64,000 nt of DNA from contig JBEBGV010000006.1 in NCBI GenBank assembly GCA_040081265.1, positions 1-64,000 of the forward strand, read 5' to 3'. The stretch comes from JBEBGV01 sp040081265 (lineage in GTDB: Bacteria; Acidobacteriota; Vicinamibacteria; Vicinamibacterales; UBA2999). Position numbers and translations under genes: made by a program. The notes beneath the pieces are model-generated. The model was given only the letters and a program-made list of their open reading frames with translations, did no database searches and was not told where the DNA came from. This document shows, one piece after another, positions 16,607 through 25,513 of this stretch (its first letter is position 1; every line of letters begins with the position of its first letter).

Positions 16607-18088
16607 TCAGCGCATCCCGACAGCGTTGATGAGCAGTTGGTACGGTGCGTCCACATCGAGCACGGTGCGAAGCTGGTAGCGACGTCGCACGGCTGCCAGC
16701 GCATCGCGCTCTTCCGGCGTCTCGCGGCTTCCGGACCCCAGGAGATATGCCGGCTGCCGGCTGTTGAGCCTCTCGTCGATCAGCCGGAACAGCTCGCGTT
16801 CACCAGCATCGCCGTTGAGAAAGTCATAGGTCGCATACTGACGACCTTCTACATCCACTCCGAACATCAGCTTGTGCCACTCCTCGGGTCCCACAACCAG
16901 CGAGCCCGGCGCGGTCGCAAAGATAATCGCGTCGCGGTGTGTGGCCATGCGCTCCTTGTAGAGCCGCAACTGGTAGGTGAGCACCAGGCTGGCGGCAACC
17001 TGCGCCGTGAGACAGCCACCGACCAGCGCTGTGCGCAGCGTGCGAGAACTGGCTGAATCCATCCACACGGCGACGAAGAGGCACAGTATCGGCAGCACCG
17101 GCAGGACGAACCTCGCGCCGCCCACAAAGCCTCGCGTGTAGTCGAAATCAAATGCCCACCACGCCGAGTAGAAGGTGACAAAGGCGAGGGTTATGCCAGC
17201 CAGCAGCGCGTAGACACCGCCTCCGCTCCATCGCTCTCTCCGCACGACCACGGCCATGGCGATCAGGCCAAAGGGTGGAATAGCAGACAGCATCAGGAGG
17301 TACCCGGGCAGGTGCGACGGGAGGTTGGCCAATGCCAGACCGGCCTCGGCGTTGACCTCTTTCTGATACCCGCCCGCCAGCGCACCGAAGGTGACGAGGT
17401 TGAAGGTCAGTTGTATGGCTGCCAGCAGGGCAACAATGAGGCACCCGCCGAACAGCAGCGGAAGCCGACGGATCAGGTGCGCACGGTGAGTCACCGCCTG
17501 GTGCGCGATCGCAGCTGCGAACAGGATGGCGTTGGGAGCTCGGACCACCACTGCAGCTCCGGCGAGCAGCGCAAACAACGCGAACGTCAGCGGCTGTGGG
17601 GTCTTCACATGCCTGACGTAGACCGCCAGTGCGGCGGTCATGATGGTCAGCGAGGCGACATCGCTGCCGATGACGGCCGCATGGGCGACCAGCGGCGGCA
17701 CGCTGGCCAGCAGCGCTGCGGCGATCCATGCCGGACGCCTGCGTCCCGTGAGCTGGCGTGTCAGGTCGAACAGCGCGGCGACGCCAAGCACACCCATGAG
17801 TGGACCGAGCATGAAGAGACCGCGCATACCCGCGACGAGGTAGAAAGGCACGAGCAGCAGGCTGGTGCCGAGAGGCGTTTTGGGGGCATATCCGTTCGGC
17901 ACTCGGGTGAGCGCCACGAAGTGCGTGCCGAATGCCGGGCTCTCGAGTTGATGGACGAGGGGTGCGCGGGTGGCGATGTCAATGGCTGTGGTGGCGTACG
18001 CGACATCGTCGCCCGAGGTGAAGACCGTTGGCCCGACGCCGAGGGTGTACCAGGCGAGAAGCACGACGAGGACCGCCGAAGCCGGCAT
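16607..18088 (-). CDS. Polytopic membrane protein, glycosyltransferase 39/ArnT-like
   Basis: 493 aa from the ATG at 18088. It has about ten hydrophobic helices beginning with VLVVLLAWYTLG. The first periplasmic loop contains FTSGDDVAYATTAIDIATR, where the acidic DD pair matches the position of catalytic or metal-binding residues in GT-C glycosyltransferases. The C-terminal 150 residues are soluble and outside (SASSRTLRTALVGG onward), ending with LLINAVGMR. GT-C enzymes use polyprenyl-phosphate sugars outside the membrane; the acceptor is unknown. It is upstream of yaeQ on the same strand and divergent from an exported hydrolase. Confidence 0.75.
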   Translation of the reverse strand: MPASAVLVVLLAWYTLGVGPTVFTSGDDVAYATTAIDIATRAPLVHQLESPAFGTHFVALTRVPNGYAPKTPLGTSLLLVPFYLVAGMRGLFMLGPLMGVLGVAALFDLTRQLTGRRRPAWIAAALLASVPPLVAHAAVIGSDVASLTIMTAALAVYVRHVKTPQPLTFALFALLAGAAVVVRAPNAILFAAAIAHQAVTHRAHLIRRLPLLFGGCLIVALLAAIQLTFNLVTFGALAGGYQKEVNAEAGLALANLPSHLPGYLLMLSAIPPFGLIAMAVVVRRERWSGGGVYALLAGITLAFVTFYSAWWAFDFDYTRGFVGGARFVLPVLPILCLFVAVWMDSASSRTLRTALVGGCLTAQVAASLVLTYQLRLYKERMATHRDAIIFATAPGSLVVGPEEWHKLMFGVDVEGRQYATYDFLNGDAGERELFRLIDERLNSRQPAYLLGSGSRETPEERDALAAVRRRYQLRTVLDVDAPYQLLINAVGMR

Positions 18089-18194
18089 CACCGGGCCGAA
18101 TTATACGTTGCGATCGGTAAATAGATGTGACGCGCCGGCCGTAGTAAACCGAGGCGGGATGCGCACATGCGCCGCCGTGAGCGAGGAGAGAAAC

Positions 18195-19412
18195 ATGACC
18201 GTGAAACGAGTGCTCGGGGCAGTGAGCCTGGCCGCGCTGATGGGCTCTGTGACAGCGCCTCCGGCTTCGGCTCAGGTGCCGGAAGATATCTATCAGGGAC
18301 TGCTCAAGATCGGGCAGATTGTCGACCCCGCCTGCACGGCCAAGCTCTATCGGCCGCTCATGCCGGCCAGCGATTACAACACGTGGTGGGCGCCCGGTGC
18401 CGCGGCTCCCGACCCGTCGAAGGCCAAGCTCTATCCCGGCGTGACCATCAACCGCGACGTCAAGTTCGGCCCGCACGACAAGGACCTGCTCGACATCTTC
18501 GTGGCCGACGCGGGTGGGAATAATCGCCCGGTGATGATGTGGGTGCCGGGCGGCGGTGGCAACAAGATCGAGCAGCAGGTGCGCGAAGGCAATGCCTTCT
18601 ACGACAACATCGGCCGCTGGGGCACCAAGAACGGCTACACCGTGGTGACCGTACAGCGTCACGGCGGACAGGGCCAGGCGTGGGACGATGGCGGCCGTGA
18701 TATTGCGGCGGCGGTCGACTGGGTCAAGGCCAACATCAGCCGCTATCAGGGCAACGGCAACAACATCGTCATGGCCGCGCACTCGGCAGGCGTTGGCCCG
18801 ACCGGCGTCTACGTTGGTCATCCGGAGCGGTGGCCCAACGGCGTGAACATCAAGGCGATGGTCTATATGTCCGGTGGGCCGATCCCCGGAATCATTCCGG
18901 CGGCGCCCGGTGGTGGACGTGGTGGTGCGCCGGCGGCAGGTGGTCCCGGACCGGCAGGTTCAACCTGCGGCACGACGGCAGCGCAGAACGGCACTGAGGG
19001 CACCATCTCCGGGCCGAGCGGGGCTACGCCTGCGGCGCCGCGCGCGGGTGGACCGGGCGGAGCGCCTGGCGCGCCGGGCGCCGGGGGCGGTGGCCGCGGC
19101 GGCCCGCAGCTCACGCCTGAGCAGGTCGCCGAGCGCGATAACCTGCCCGGATTCAAGAAGACCAACGTCAAGGTCATGCTCGTGCGCGCGGAACTCGATC
19201 CGGGCGTGACCGGCGATATGACGGCTGCGGACAAGGCCATTCACACCGCGCTCTGCGCCGTTGACGGTCCCAACGCCAAGGACGGTGTGGGCCACTGCCC
19301 GACGATGCTCTACGCGAAGCGCCACAGCCACATGGGCGAGGTGTTCGCGTTCGACACGCCGGACACGTCGGTCTCCAAGCCCATCCTCGACTTCTTCAAG
19401 AGCGTCAAGTAG
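18195..19412 (+). CDS. Exported alpha/beta hydrolase with Gly/Pro-rich insert
   Basis: 405 aa from the ATG at 18195 with GAGGAGAG just upstream. Residues 1-27 are a signal peptide (ASAQ end). The esterase core has the oxyanion segment MMWVPGGGGNK, a YTVVTVQRHG strand and the nucleophile elbow AAHSAG (Ser197). It is interrupted at about residues 233-305 by a low-complexity stretch made almost only of Gly, Ala, Pro and Arg. The fold then resumes with VKVMLVRAELDPGV (acid strand) and a His-rich end (KRHSHMGEVF). It is probably a periplasmic carboxylesterase or depolymerase of unknown substrate. The insert has the look of a disordered loop. Confidence 0.82.
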   Translation: MTVKRVLGAVSLAALMGSVTAPPASAQVPEDIYQGLLKIGQIVDPACTAKLYRPLMPASDYNTWWAPGAAAPDPSKAKLYPGVTINRDVKFGPHDKDLLDIFVADAGGNNRPVMMWVPGGGGNKIEQQVREGNAFYDNIGRWGTKNGYTVVTVQRHGGQGQAWDDGGRDIAAAVDWVKANISRYQGNGNNIVMAAHSAGVGPTGVYVGHPERWPNGVNIKAMVYMSGGPIPGIIPAAPGGGRGGAPAAGGPGPAGSTCGTTAAQNGTEGTISGPSGATPAAPRAGGPGGAPGAPGAGGGGRGGPQLTPEQVAERDNLPGFKKTNVKVMLVRAELDPGVTGDMTAADKAIHTALCAVDGPNAKDGVGHCPTMLYAKRHSHMGEVFAFDTPDTSVSKPILDFFKSVK

Positions 19413-19545
19413 AGACGATCATGTAGCCCGGGCCTTTAGGTCCGGCACACACCGTAGGCCGGGTCCAACTTGTCCGCCGTAGCTTCAGCGAAGGCGGAGG
19501 GCCCGGCCTATTCTTTCCCGCCTGTCATAAGATGACCGCACGCAC
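19413..19545. repeat. Degenerate REP-like elements upstream of the opp genes
   Basis: Contains TGTAGCCCGGGCC (19420s) and TAGGCCGGGTCC (19455-19466), the latter paired with a later GGGCCCGGCCTA (19499-19510) around a loop that includes a short AGCTTCAGCGAAGGCGG segment. It is a long, imperfect relative of the window's REP family. It probably separates the hydrolase transcript from the opp operon, whose promoter I could not define. Confidence 0.6.
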
Positions 19546-20538
19546 ATGGCTGGCTTCCTGCTGCGGCGCCTGGTCTACCTGCTCTGCCTGGTCGTGATCT
19601 CGACCGCCGCGGCCTACATCCTCGCGGCTACCCAGCTCAATCCCCGCGCGCGCTATGAAGGACGCAACCCTCCGCCCCCAGCGGCCGTCGTCGATGCCAC
19701 CCTCGATGCCCTGAACATGAACGACAAGGTGCCGGTCCTGACGCGCTTTCGCCGGTGGGTGGGCGACCTGTCACGCGGCGACCTCGGGCAGACGGTCGAC
19801 AACCAGTCTGTCAACACAGAACTCGGTCGCCGGATGTGGGTGAGCCTCAGGCTCGTCCTCGTGGGCTCGATCCTGGGGACGCTGCTGGGAGTCGCGGCGG
19901 GCGCCTATGGGGCGGTGAAGCAGTACCGCGCCGCCGATCGCCTGATCACCGTCTTCTCATTCGTCATCCTGTCGATTCCGGTCGTCGTGCTTGCGGTGCT
20001 GTTCAAGAACGCGGGCATCGGCCTCAACAACGTCCTCGGCTTTACCGGCGACACACGCTTGCTCTACACCACCGGAGAGATGACGCCCGGGCTCGATCCC
20101 TGGAGCTGGGTCGGCATCGTCAACCGCCTGGCGCACCTGGCGCTGCCGTCGCTCGTGCTCATCGTCGTCGGCACCGCGTTCTACGGTCGCTACCAGCGCA
20201 ACGCCATGCTCGACGTCCTGGGCAGTGACTTCCTCAGGACGGCGAGGGCCAAGGGATTGAGCCGCACACGCGCGCTCATCAAGCACGGGCTCCGCACGGC
20301 GCTCATCCCGATGGCCACGTTCTTCGCCTATGAATTCGCGCTGCTCTTTGTCGGCGCGACGTTCACCGAGAAGCTGTTCGGCTGGCACGGGATGGGCGAG
20401 TTCTTCGTCGACTCGGTCACCAAGAACGACGTCAACTCCGTCGCCGGCGTGACGCTGTTCGTCGGCGTCCTTGTGCTGCTCGCGGGCTTTCTCTCCGACA
20501 TTGCCTACGCGGCGCTCGACCCCCGCGTTCGCGTCTGA
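19546..20538 (+). CDS. oppB: Oligopeptide/dipeptide ABC transporter permease, OppB type
   Basis: 330 aa, ATG at 19546. An N-terminal transmembrane segment (MAGFLLRRLVYLLCLVVIS) is followed by a periplasmic loop and five more helices, the arrangement of DppB/OppB permeases. The EAA-like coupling loop is visible as FLRTARAKGLSRTRALIKHGLRTALIP, the ATPase contact. It forms half of the membrane channel for peptide uptake with the next gene (8-bp gap). The periplasmic loop after helix 1 (residues 30-95) carries a Pro-rich stretch. The product name rests on the family and the operon. Confidence 0.92.
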   Translation: MAGFLLRRLVYLLCLVVISTAAAYILAATQLNPRARYEGRNPPPPAAVVDATLDALNMNDKVPVLTRFRRWVGDLSRGDLGQTVDNQSVNTELGRRMWVSLRLVLVGSILGTLLGVAAGAYGAVKQYRAADRLITVFSFVILSIPVVVLAVLFKNAGIGLNNVLGFTGDTRLLYTTGEMTPGLDPWSWVGIVNRLAHLALPSLVLIVVGTAFYGRYQRNAMLDVLGSDFLRTARAKGLSRTRALIKHGLRTALIPMATFFAYEFALLFVGATFTEKLFGWHGMGEFFVDSVTKNDVNSVAGVTLFVGVLVLLAGFLSDIAYAALDPRVRV

Positions 20539-20546
20539 CGCACCCC

Positions 20547-21446
20547 ATGTCGGACACGCCGGCCACCCGCAGCGTCGACGCGCCACAGGAAGAGGCCACC
20601 TCGCGTCTGCGTCTGGTAGGCCGACGCTTCATACGCCAGCGTCTGGCCATGCTCGGGTTGGTGGTCGTCGCGTTGTTGTTCGCGCTGGCCTACCTGACCC
20701 CGTTATTCGGTCCCTGGCAGTACACCGACCTCGACTTCAACGCCTTCCTCGAGCCACCCGGAGGCTCGCACTGGTTCGGGACGACGCAGAACGGGTTCGA
20801 CGTGTTCGCGTTGACCATGCGCGGGATGCAGAAGTCGCTGGTCATCGGACTGGTCGGCGCGCTGATCGCCACGGCGCTGGCGGCCACCGTTGGCGCGTTT
20901 GCCGGCTACTTCGGTGGCAAGGTGAACACCGTGCTCGTGACGCTGATCGACCTGCTGATGGTGCTGCCGGCGTTTCTGATCATCGCGATTCTCTCACCGT
21001 CATTCCGCGGACGCACCTGGCTCATCTTCGTGCTGCTGCTGGCTGCGTTCCAGTGGATGCTGACCGCCCGTATCGTGCGCGGCATGACGTTGTCGTTGCG
21101 CGAGCGCGAGTTCGTGCTGGCGGCGAAGTTCATGGGGGTTCCGGGCTGGCGGATCATCTTCCGCCACATCCTGCCGAACATGGCGTCGCTGCTCATCATC
21201 GACGCCACCATCAACGTGAGTTCGCTCATTCTGGCGGAAGTGGGCCTCTCGTTCTTCGGGTTCGGCGTCCAGCCGCCAGATGTCTCCCTGGGATCGCTGA
21301 TCGGCGACTACGCCGGCGCGGCGCTGACCTTTCCATGGGAGTTCTACTTCCCGGCAGGCTTCCTGATCGTGCTGGTGCTGGCCATCAACCTCGTCGGCGA
21401 TGGGTTGCGCGATGCGTTTGACCCGAACCAAGGAAGTTCGAAGTGA
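20547..21446 (+). CDS. oppC: Oligopeptide/dipeptide ABC transporter permease, OppC type
   Basis: 299 aa, ATG at 20547. After a 30-residue cytosolic N-terminus the OppC_N helix (QRLAMLGLVVVALLFALAYL) appears, then a loop with GSHWFGTTQNGFDVFA, which matches the conserved HxxGTDxxGRDxxS-type region of OppC with some substitutions. Five further helices follow, with the coupling loop REREFVLAAKFMGVPGWRIIFRHILPN. It pairs with the OppB-type permease 8 bp upstream. The spacer to the ATPase gene is unusually long and repeat-filled. Confidence 0.92.
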   Translation: MSDTPATRSVDAPQEEATSRLRLVGRRFIRQRLAMLGLVVVALLFALAYLTPLFGPWQYTDLDFNAFLEPPGGSHWFGTTQNGFDVFALTMRGMQKSLVIGLVGALIATALAATVGAFAGYFGGKVNTVLVTLIDLLMVLPAFLIIAILSPSFRGRTWLIFVLLLAAFQWMLTARIVRGMTLSLREREFVLAAKFMGVPGWRIIFRHILPNMASLLIIDATINVSSLILAEVGLSFFGFGVQPPDVSLGSLIGDYAGAALTFPWEFYFPAGFLIVLVLAINLVGDGLRDAFDPNQGSSK

Positions 21447-21612
21447 GAAGTGCGAAGTGAGAAGTGCGAAGTGAGAAGTGCGAAGTGGGAAGTACAAGTG
21501 CGAAGGCACAAGTACGGAAGTAAGTACGGAGGTGACTTCGCGACTTACTTCGATACTTCCGACTTCTCACTTGTACTTCGCACTTCCCACGTCGCACTTC
21601 TCACTTCGCAGA
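21431..21612. repeat. GAAGTGCGAA tandem and inverted repeat between oppC and the ATPase gene
   Basis: The left half (from about 21435) is tandem GAAGTGAGAAGTGC units. The right half (to 21612) is the complementary CTTCTCACTTCGC units. The inner stem AAGTAAGT (21518-21525) and ACTTACTT (21543-21550) is perfect. The whole block can fold into a hairpin of about 80 bp per arm, overlapping the 3' end of oppC and ending 10 bp before the ATPase start. Confidence 0.85.
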
Positions 21613-21622
21613 GTTCTGTCCC

Positions 21623-23698
21623 ATGACGGCACCTCTGCTATCGGTCACCGACCTGTCCGTGACGTTCCGCAGCGAGGCTGGGGCGGTGAACGCGGTGCGC
21701 TCGCTCAGCTACGATGTGCGCGCGGGGGAGCTTCTTGGGATCGTCGGCGAGTCCGGCTCCGGGAAGTCGGTGTCGTCGCTGGCGGTCATGAACCTGTTAC
21801 CCGAGAACGCCCGGGTGACCGGATCGGTGAAGCTCGATGGCCGGGAACTGCTCGGACGGTCGGACGCGGAGCTTTCCACGATTCGCGGCAAGCGGATCGC
21901 GATGATCTTTCAGGACCCGCTGTCGGCGCTGACGCCTGTCTACACAGTCGGCGATCAGATCGCCGAGGCCATCCTGGCCCACGACACGCTTGGTCGGAAG
22001 GCCGCGGCGGCAAAGGCTGTAGACCTGCTCGAGCTGGTGGGCATTCCCAATCCTCGCCAGCGTGCCACGGCGTTCCCGCACGAGTTCTCCGGCGGCATGC
22101 GTCAGCGCGCGATGATCGCGATGGCCATCGCCAATGACCCCGCGCTCATCATCGCCGACGAGCCGACAACGGCGCTCGACGTTACGATCCAGGCGCAGAT
22201 TCTCGAAGTGCTCCAGAAGGCGCGGCAGGTGACGGGCGCGGCGATCATCCTCATCACCCACGATCTCGGTGTCATCGCCGGCGTTGCCGATCGCGTCGCC
22301 GTGATGTATGCCGGCACCATCGTCGAGACCGGTACCGTAGACGACGTGTTCTATCGGCCGCGGATGCCGTACACGCTGGGACTGCTGGGATCGATTCCGA
22401 GAGCAGACGTGGGCGAGCGGGAGCCGTTGACGCCGATCGAGGGGGCGCCGCCGTCACTCGTGAACCTGCCCCCGGGGTGTCCCTTCGAGCCGCGGTGTCC
22501 GATGAGGCAGGATGTCTGCCGCGTGAGCGAGCCGCCGCTTCTGCCAGTGGGGGGCGGTTCAGCGCATGCGTCGGCCTGCCATTTCAGGGACACGCTCGAG
22601 CGCGACAACCCGTCGAGCGCAGAGGTGTTTCCAACCCCGCCCGCCCCGGCTGCCGGCCTGGCTCAGCGGCCTCGCGAAGAGCGCCCGAGTGTGATCGAGG
22701 TGCGGGACGTCGTGAAGGCGTATCCGCTGATGAAGGGCAGCGTGCTGCGACGCAAGGTCGGTGAGGTGCGCGCTGTAGACGGCATCAGCTTCGACATTCG
22801 CGAAGGCGAGACGCTCGGGCTGGTGGGCGAGTCGGGGTGCGGTAAGACGACGACGATCATGGAGATCCTGAACCTGGCACGTCCGGCGTCAGGGAGGATC
22901 GTCGTGCTGGGCAAGGACACCAGCCGGATGAATGCCGCCGAGCAGTTCGCGATCAGGCGCGACCTGCAGGTCGTCTTCCAGGACCCGATGGCATCGCTCG
23001 ACCCCCGGCTGCCGATTGGCGACATCCTCGCAGAACCGCTGCGCACCCACGGCGTCGCTCCAGCGGCGGTGACCCGGCGCGTGCGGGAGTTGCTGGCGCT
23101 CGTGGGGCTCCAGTCCGAGCACATCAACCGCTATCCACAGGCGTTTTCCGGAGGGCAGCGTCAGCGCATCGGGATCGCGCGGGCGCTGGCGCTCGAGCCG
23201 AAGGTCCTGGTCCTCGACGAGCCGGTCTCGGCCCTCGATGTCTCCGTGCGCGCAGGAGTGATCAACCTGCTCGAACGTCTGCGTGCCGAGCTGGGGCTGT
23301 CGTATCTGTTCGTGGCGCACGATCTGGCGGTGATTCGTCACATCGCAGACCGTGCCGCCGTGATGTATCTGGGTCGCATCATCGAGATCGGCGACGTGCA
23401 CGAAGTGTTCGAGCGTCCGGCCCACCCGTATACGCAGGCGCTGCTCTCGGCGATTCCGCTGCCCGACCCGAGAAAGGAACGCCAGCGCAGGCGGATCGTC
23501 CTGCACGGGGACCTTCCAAGCCCGGCCAATCCACCGTCGGGCTGCCGGTTTCGGACGCGTTGCCAGACGTTCGCACATGAGCTGACCGACGACCAGAAGC
23601 GGAAGTGTCACGACGAGCCGCCCGCGCTCGCGCCGCGCACCGGAAGCCCCGACCATCTAGACGCCTGTCACTTCGCCGCGGTTGCCGTTGTAATCTGA
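21623..23698 (+). CDS. Fused double ATPase of an oligopeptide ABC transporter (OppD-OppF in one chain)
   Basis: 691 aa, ATG at 21623. Two full ABC ATPase modules lie in tandem. The first (residues 1-325) has Walker A GESGSGKS, signature FSGGMRQRAMIA and Walker B LIIADEPTTALD. The second (350-690) has GESGCGKTT, FSGGQRQRIGIA and VLVLDEPVSALD. Each is followed by an OppD/F-type C-terminal cysteine motif (CPFEPRCPMRQDVC and CRFRTRCQTF). OppD and OppF are usually separate proteins; single-chain fusions are known (for example YejF). Together with the two permeases and the binding protein it completes a peptide importer. Confidence 0.94.
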   Translation: MTAPLLSVTDLSVTFRSEAGAVNAVRSLSYDVRAGELLGIVGESGSGKSVSSLAVMNLLPENARVTGSVKLDGRELLGRSDAELSTIRGKRIAMIFQDPLSALTPVYTVGDQIAEAILAHDTLGRKAAAAKAVDLLELVGIPNPRQRATAFPHEFSGGMRQRAMIAMAIANDPALIIADEPTTALDVTIQAQILEVLQKARQVTGAAIILITHDLGVIAGVADRVAVMYAGTIVETGTVDDVFYRPRMPYTLGLLGSIPRADVGEREPLTPIEGAPPSLVNLPPGCPFEPRCPMRQDVCRVSEPPLLPVGGGSAHASACHFRDTLERDNPSSAEVFPTPPAPAAGLAQRPREERPSVIEVRDVVKAYPLMKGSVLRRKVGEVRAVDGISFDIREGETLGLVGESGCGKTTTIMEILNLARPASGRIVVLGKDTSRMNAAEQFAIRRDLQVVFQDPMASLDPRLPIGDILAEPLRTHGVAPAAVTRRVRELLALVGLQSEHINRYPQAFSGGQRQRIGIARALALEPKVLVLDEPVSALDVSVRAGVINLLERLRAELGLSYLFVAHDLAVIRHIADRAAVMYLGRIIEIGDVHEVFERPAHPYTQALLSAIPLPDPRKERQRRRIVLHGDLPSPANPPSGCRFRTRCQTFAHELTDDQKRKCHDEPPALAPRTGSPDHLDACHFAAVAVVI

Positions 23699-23701
23699 GT
23701 T

Positions 23702-23730
23702 GTACGTAGGCCGGGTCCGCGGGACCCGGC
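23702..23730. repeat. REP-like hairpin (inverted orientation)
   Basis: TACGTAGGCCGGGTCC, then GC, then GGGACCCGGC, located between the ATPase stop and the binding-protein start. It lies inside the presumed opp operon, where it could lower read-through or stabilise the upstream message. Confidence 0.85.
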
Positions 23731-23749
23731 GGAACATCGATGAGGCACT

Positions 23750-25459
23750 ATGGCTGGCCATTACAACCGATTCTTGCTGGCGTGTGCCATCGCGGCGCTG
23801 ACCGTCGCCTGTGGCGGCGGCCGCTCCGAGGGCACGGCTGTGGATCACACGCAGGCGGAAGCCGCCATGCGGAATCAGATCCGCCCGACGCCGCGCGATC
23901 AGGTGCAGGACGGCGGCACGTTCACGTGGCCGATCGACTCCATGCCGTCAAACCTCAACGCGCACCAACTCGACGGCACCGAGGCGATTGGCTCCCAGAT
24001 CCTGCTCGCGATCATGCCTTCCGCCTTCGACAGCGATGCCTCTGGTGCGCCCGTGTGGAACCGCGACCTGCTGGCCGCCGAGCCGATCCTGGTCACCGAA
24101 CCGAAGCAGGTGGTGACCTACCAGATCAGCCCGAAGGCTGCCTGGTATGACGGCACGCCGATCACCTGGGAAGACTTTCACTGGCAGTGGCGGGCGAGCA
24201 ACGGTTCGGACAAGGCCTACCAGATCGCGTCGTCCAACGGCTACGAGGACATCGAGAAGGTCGAGCGGGGCAGTGACGACCGAGAGGTCATCGTCACCTA
24301 TAAACGCAAGTACGCTGACTGGCAGGCGCCGTTCTCCGAAATCTATCCGGCGTCGACCAATGAGAATCCCAGGGTCTTCAACGAGGGGTGGAAGGACACC
24401 ATCCTGACCTCGGCCGGTCCGTTCAGGCTCGGGTCGATTGACGCGACCGCCAAGACCATCACACTCGTCCGCAACGAGAAGTGGTGGGGCGTTCCCGCCA
24501 AGCTCGATCGCATCGTCTACCGCGTGATCGAGGGCGACGCGCAGATCGACGCGCTGGCCAACGGCGAGATCGACGCGATTGACGTAGGTCCGGACGTCAA
24601 CAAGTTCAGCCGTGCGAAGGATATCGAGCGCACCGAACTGCGAATTGCTGGCGGACCGAACTTCCGGCACCTCACCATCAACGGGACCAGTCCCCACCTG
24701 CGTGACGTGCGTGTGCGCCAGGCACTGGCGATGGCAATCAGTCGTCAGGCGATTGCGCGTGCGCTGCTCGCGCCGCTGGGCGTCAAGGCCGAGCCGCTCG
24801 ACAACCACATCTTCATGGCCAACCAGGCCGGGTATCGGCCCAACGCCGGCGAGGTGGGGATGTATCAGCCCGAGAAGGCGAAGCAGTTGCTGGATGAAGC
24901 CGGCTGGAAGATGGACGGCACTGTCCGGAAAAAGGACGGGAAGCCCCTCGAGATCGTCGCGGCGATTCCGTCCGGCATCGCGACGTCGCGGCAGGAAACC
25001 GAGTTGATGCAGAACATGCTGGCGCGCATCGGCGTGAAGCTGGTCATCAACGTCGTGCCCAGTCCCGACTTCTTCTCGAAGTACGTGACGCCGGGGCAGT
25101 TCGACTTCACCGTGTTCTCGTGGTTCGGGACGCCGTTTCCGATGAGTTCGGCGCGGTCGCTCTACGAAACACCGACCAAGACCGCCAGCGGAGAGCTCGA
25201 CATCCGGCAGAACTACGCGCGCATCGGCATGCCGGAGATCGACCGGCTGTTTGCCGAGTCAAGTCAGGAACTCGATCGCCCCAAGGCGATGGAGCTGGCC
25301 AACCAGCTCGACGCGCTGATCTGGCAGGAGGTGCATTCGCTGGCGCTCTATCAGCGCCCCGAAATCATCGCGGTCAAGACGCGTCTGGTGAACTTTGGCG
25401 CGTTCGGCTTCGCCAGCTGGGTGTATCAGGACATCGGCTGGCGCAAAGACAGTTACTAG
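23750..25459 (+). CDS. oppA: Oligopeptide ABC transporter substrate-binding lipoprotein, OppA type
   Basis: 569 aa, ATG at 23750. The N-terminus is a lipoprotein signal (LLACAIAALTVACGGG; lipobox LTVAC, Cys at about residue 21). The mature protein shows SBP_bac_5 family marks: TFTWPIDSMPSNLN, TYQISPKAAWYDGTPITWEDFHWQWRA, the NEKWWGVPAKLDRIVYRVI segment, and a late TPTKTASG to DRLFAESSQELD region. It captures peptides or similar ligands outside the membrane and hands them to the permeases upstream. As the last gene of the set it is set apart by a REP-like hairpin. The ligand range cannot be read from sequence. Confidence 0.92.
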   Translation: MAGHYNRFLLACAIAALTVACGGGRSEGTAVDHTQAEAAMRNQIRPTPRDQVQDGGTFTWPIDSMPSNLNAHQLDGTEAIGSQILLAIMPSAFDSDASGAPVWNRDLLAAEPILVTEPKQVVTYQISPKAAWYDGTPITWEDFHWQWRASNGSDKAYQIASSNGYEDIEKVERGSDDREVIVTYKRKYADWQAPFSEIYPASTNENPRVFNEGWKDTILTSAGPFRLGSIDATAKTITLVRNEKWWGVPAKLDRIVYRVIEGDAQIDALANGEIDAIDVGPDVNKFSRAKDIERTELRIAGGPNFRHLTINGTSPHLRDVRVRQALAMAISRQAIARALLAPLGVKAEPLDNHIFMANQAGYRPNAGEVGMYQPEKAKQLLDEAGWKMDGTVRKKDGKPLEIVAAIPSGIATSRQETELMQNMLARIGVKLVINVVPSPDFFSKYVTPGQFDFTVFSWFGTPFPMSSARSLYETPTKTASGELDIRQNYARIGMPEIDRLFAESSQELDRPKAMELANQLDALIWQEVHSLALYQRPEIIAVKTRLVNFGAFGFASWVYQDIGWRKDSY

Positions 25460-25508
25460 TTGCTGGTTGCCAGTTGCTGGTACGTAGGCCGGGTCCGAAG
25501 GACCCGGC
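25456..25508. repeat. GGTTGCTGG-family repeat joined to a REP-like hairpin
   Basis: TAGTTGCTGGTTGCCAGTTGCTGG (about 25457-25480) runs straight into TACGTAGGCCGGGTCC..GGACCCGGC (25481-25508), a rare case where both families touch. It separates the convergent oppA and cytochrome genes and could act as a bidirectional 3' barrier. Confidence 0.8.
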
Positions 25509-25513
25509 GTCTC

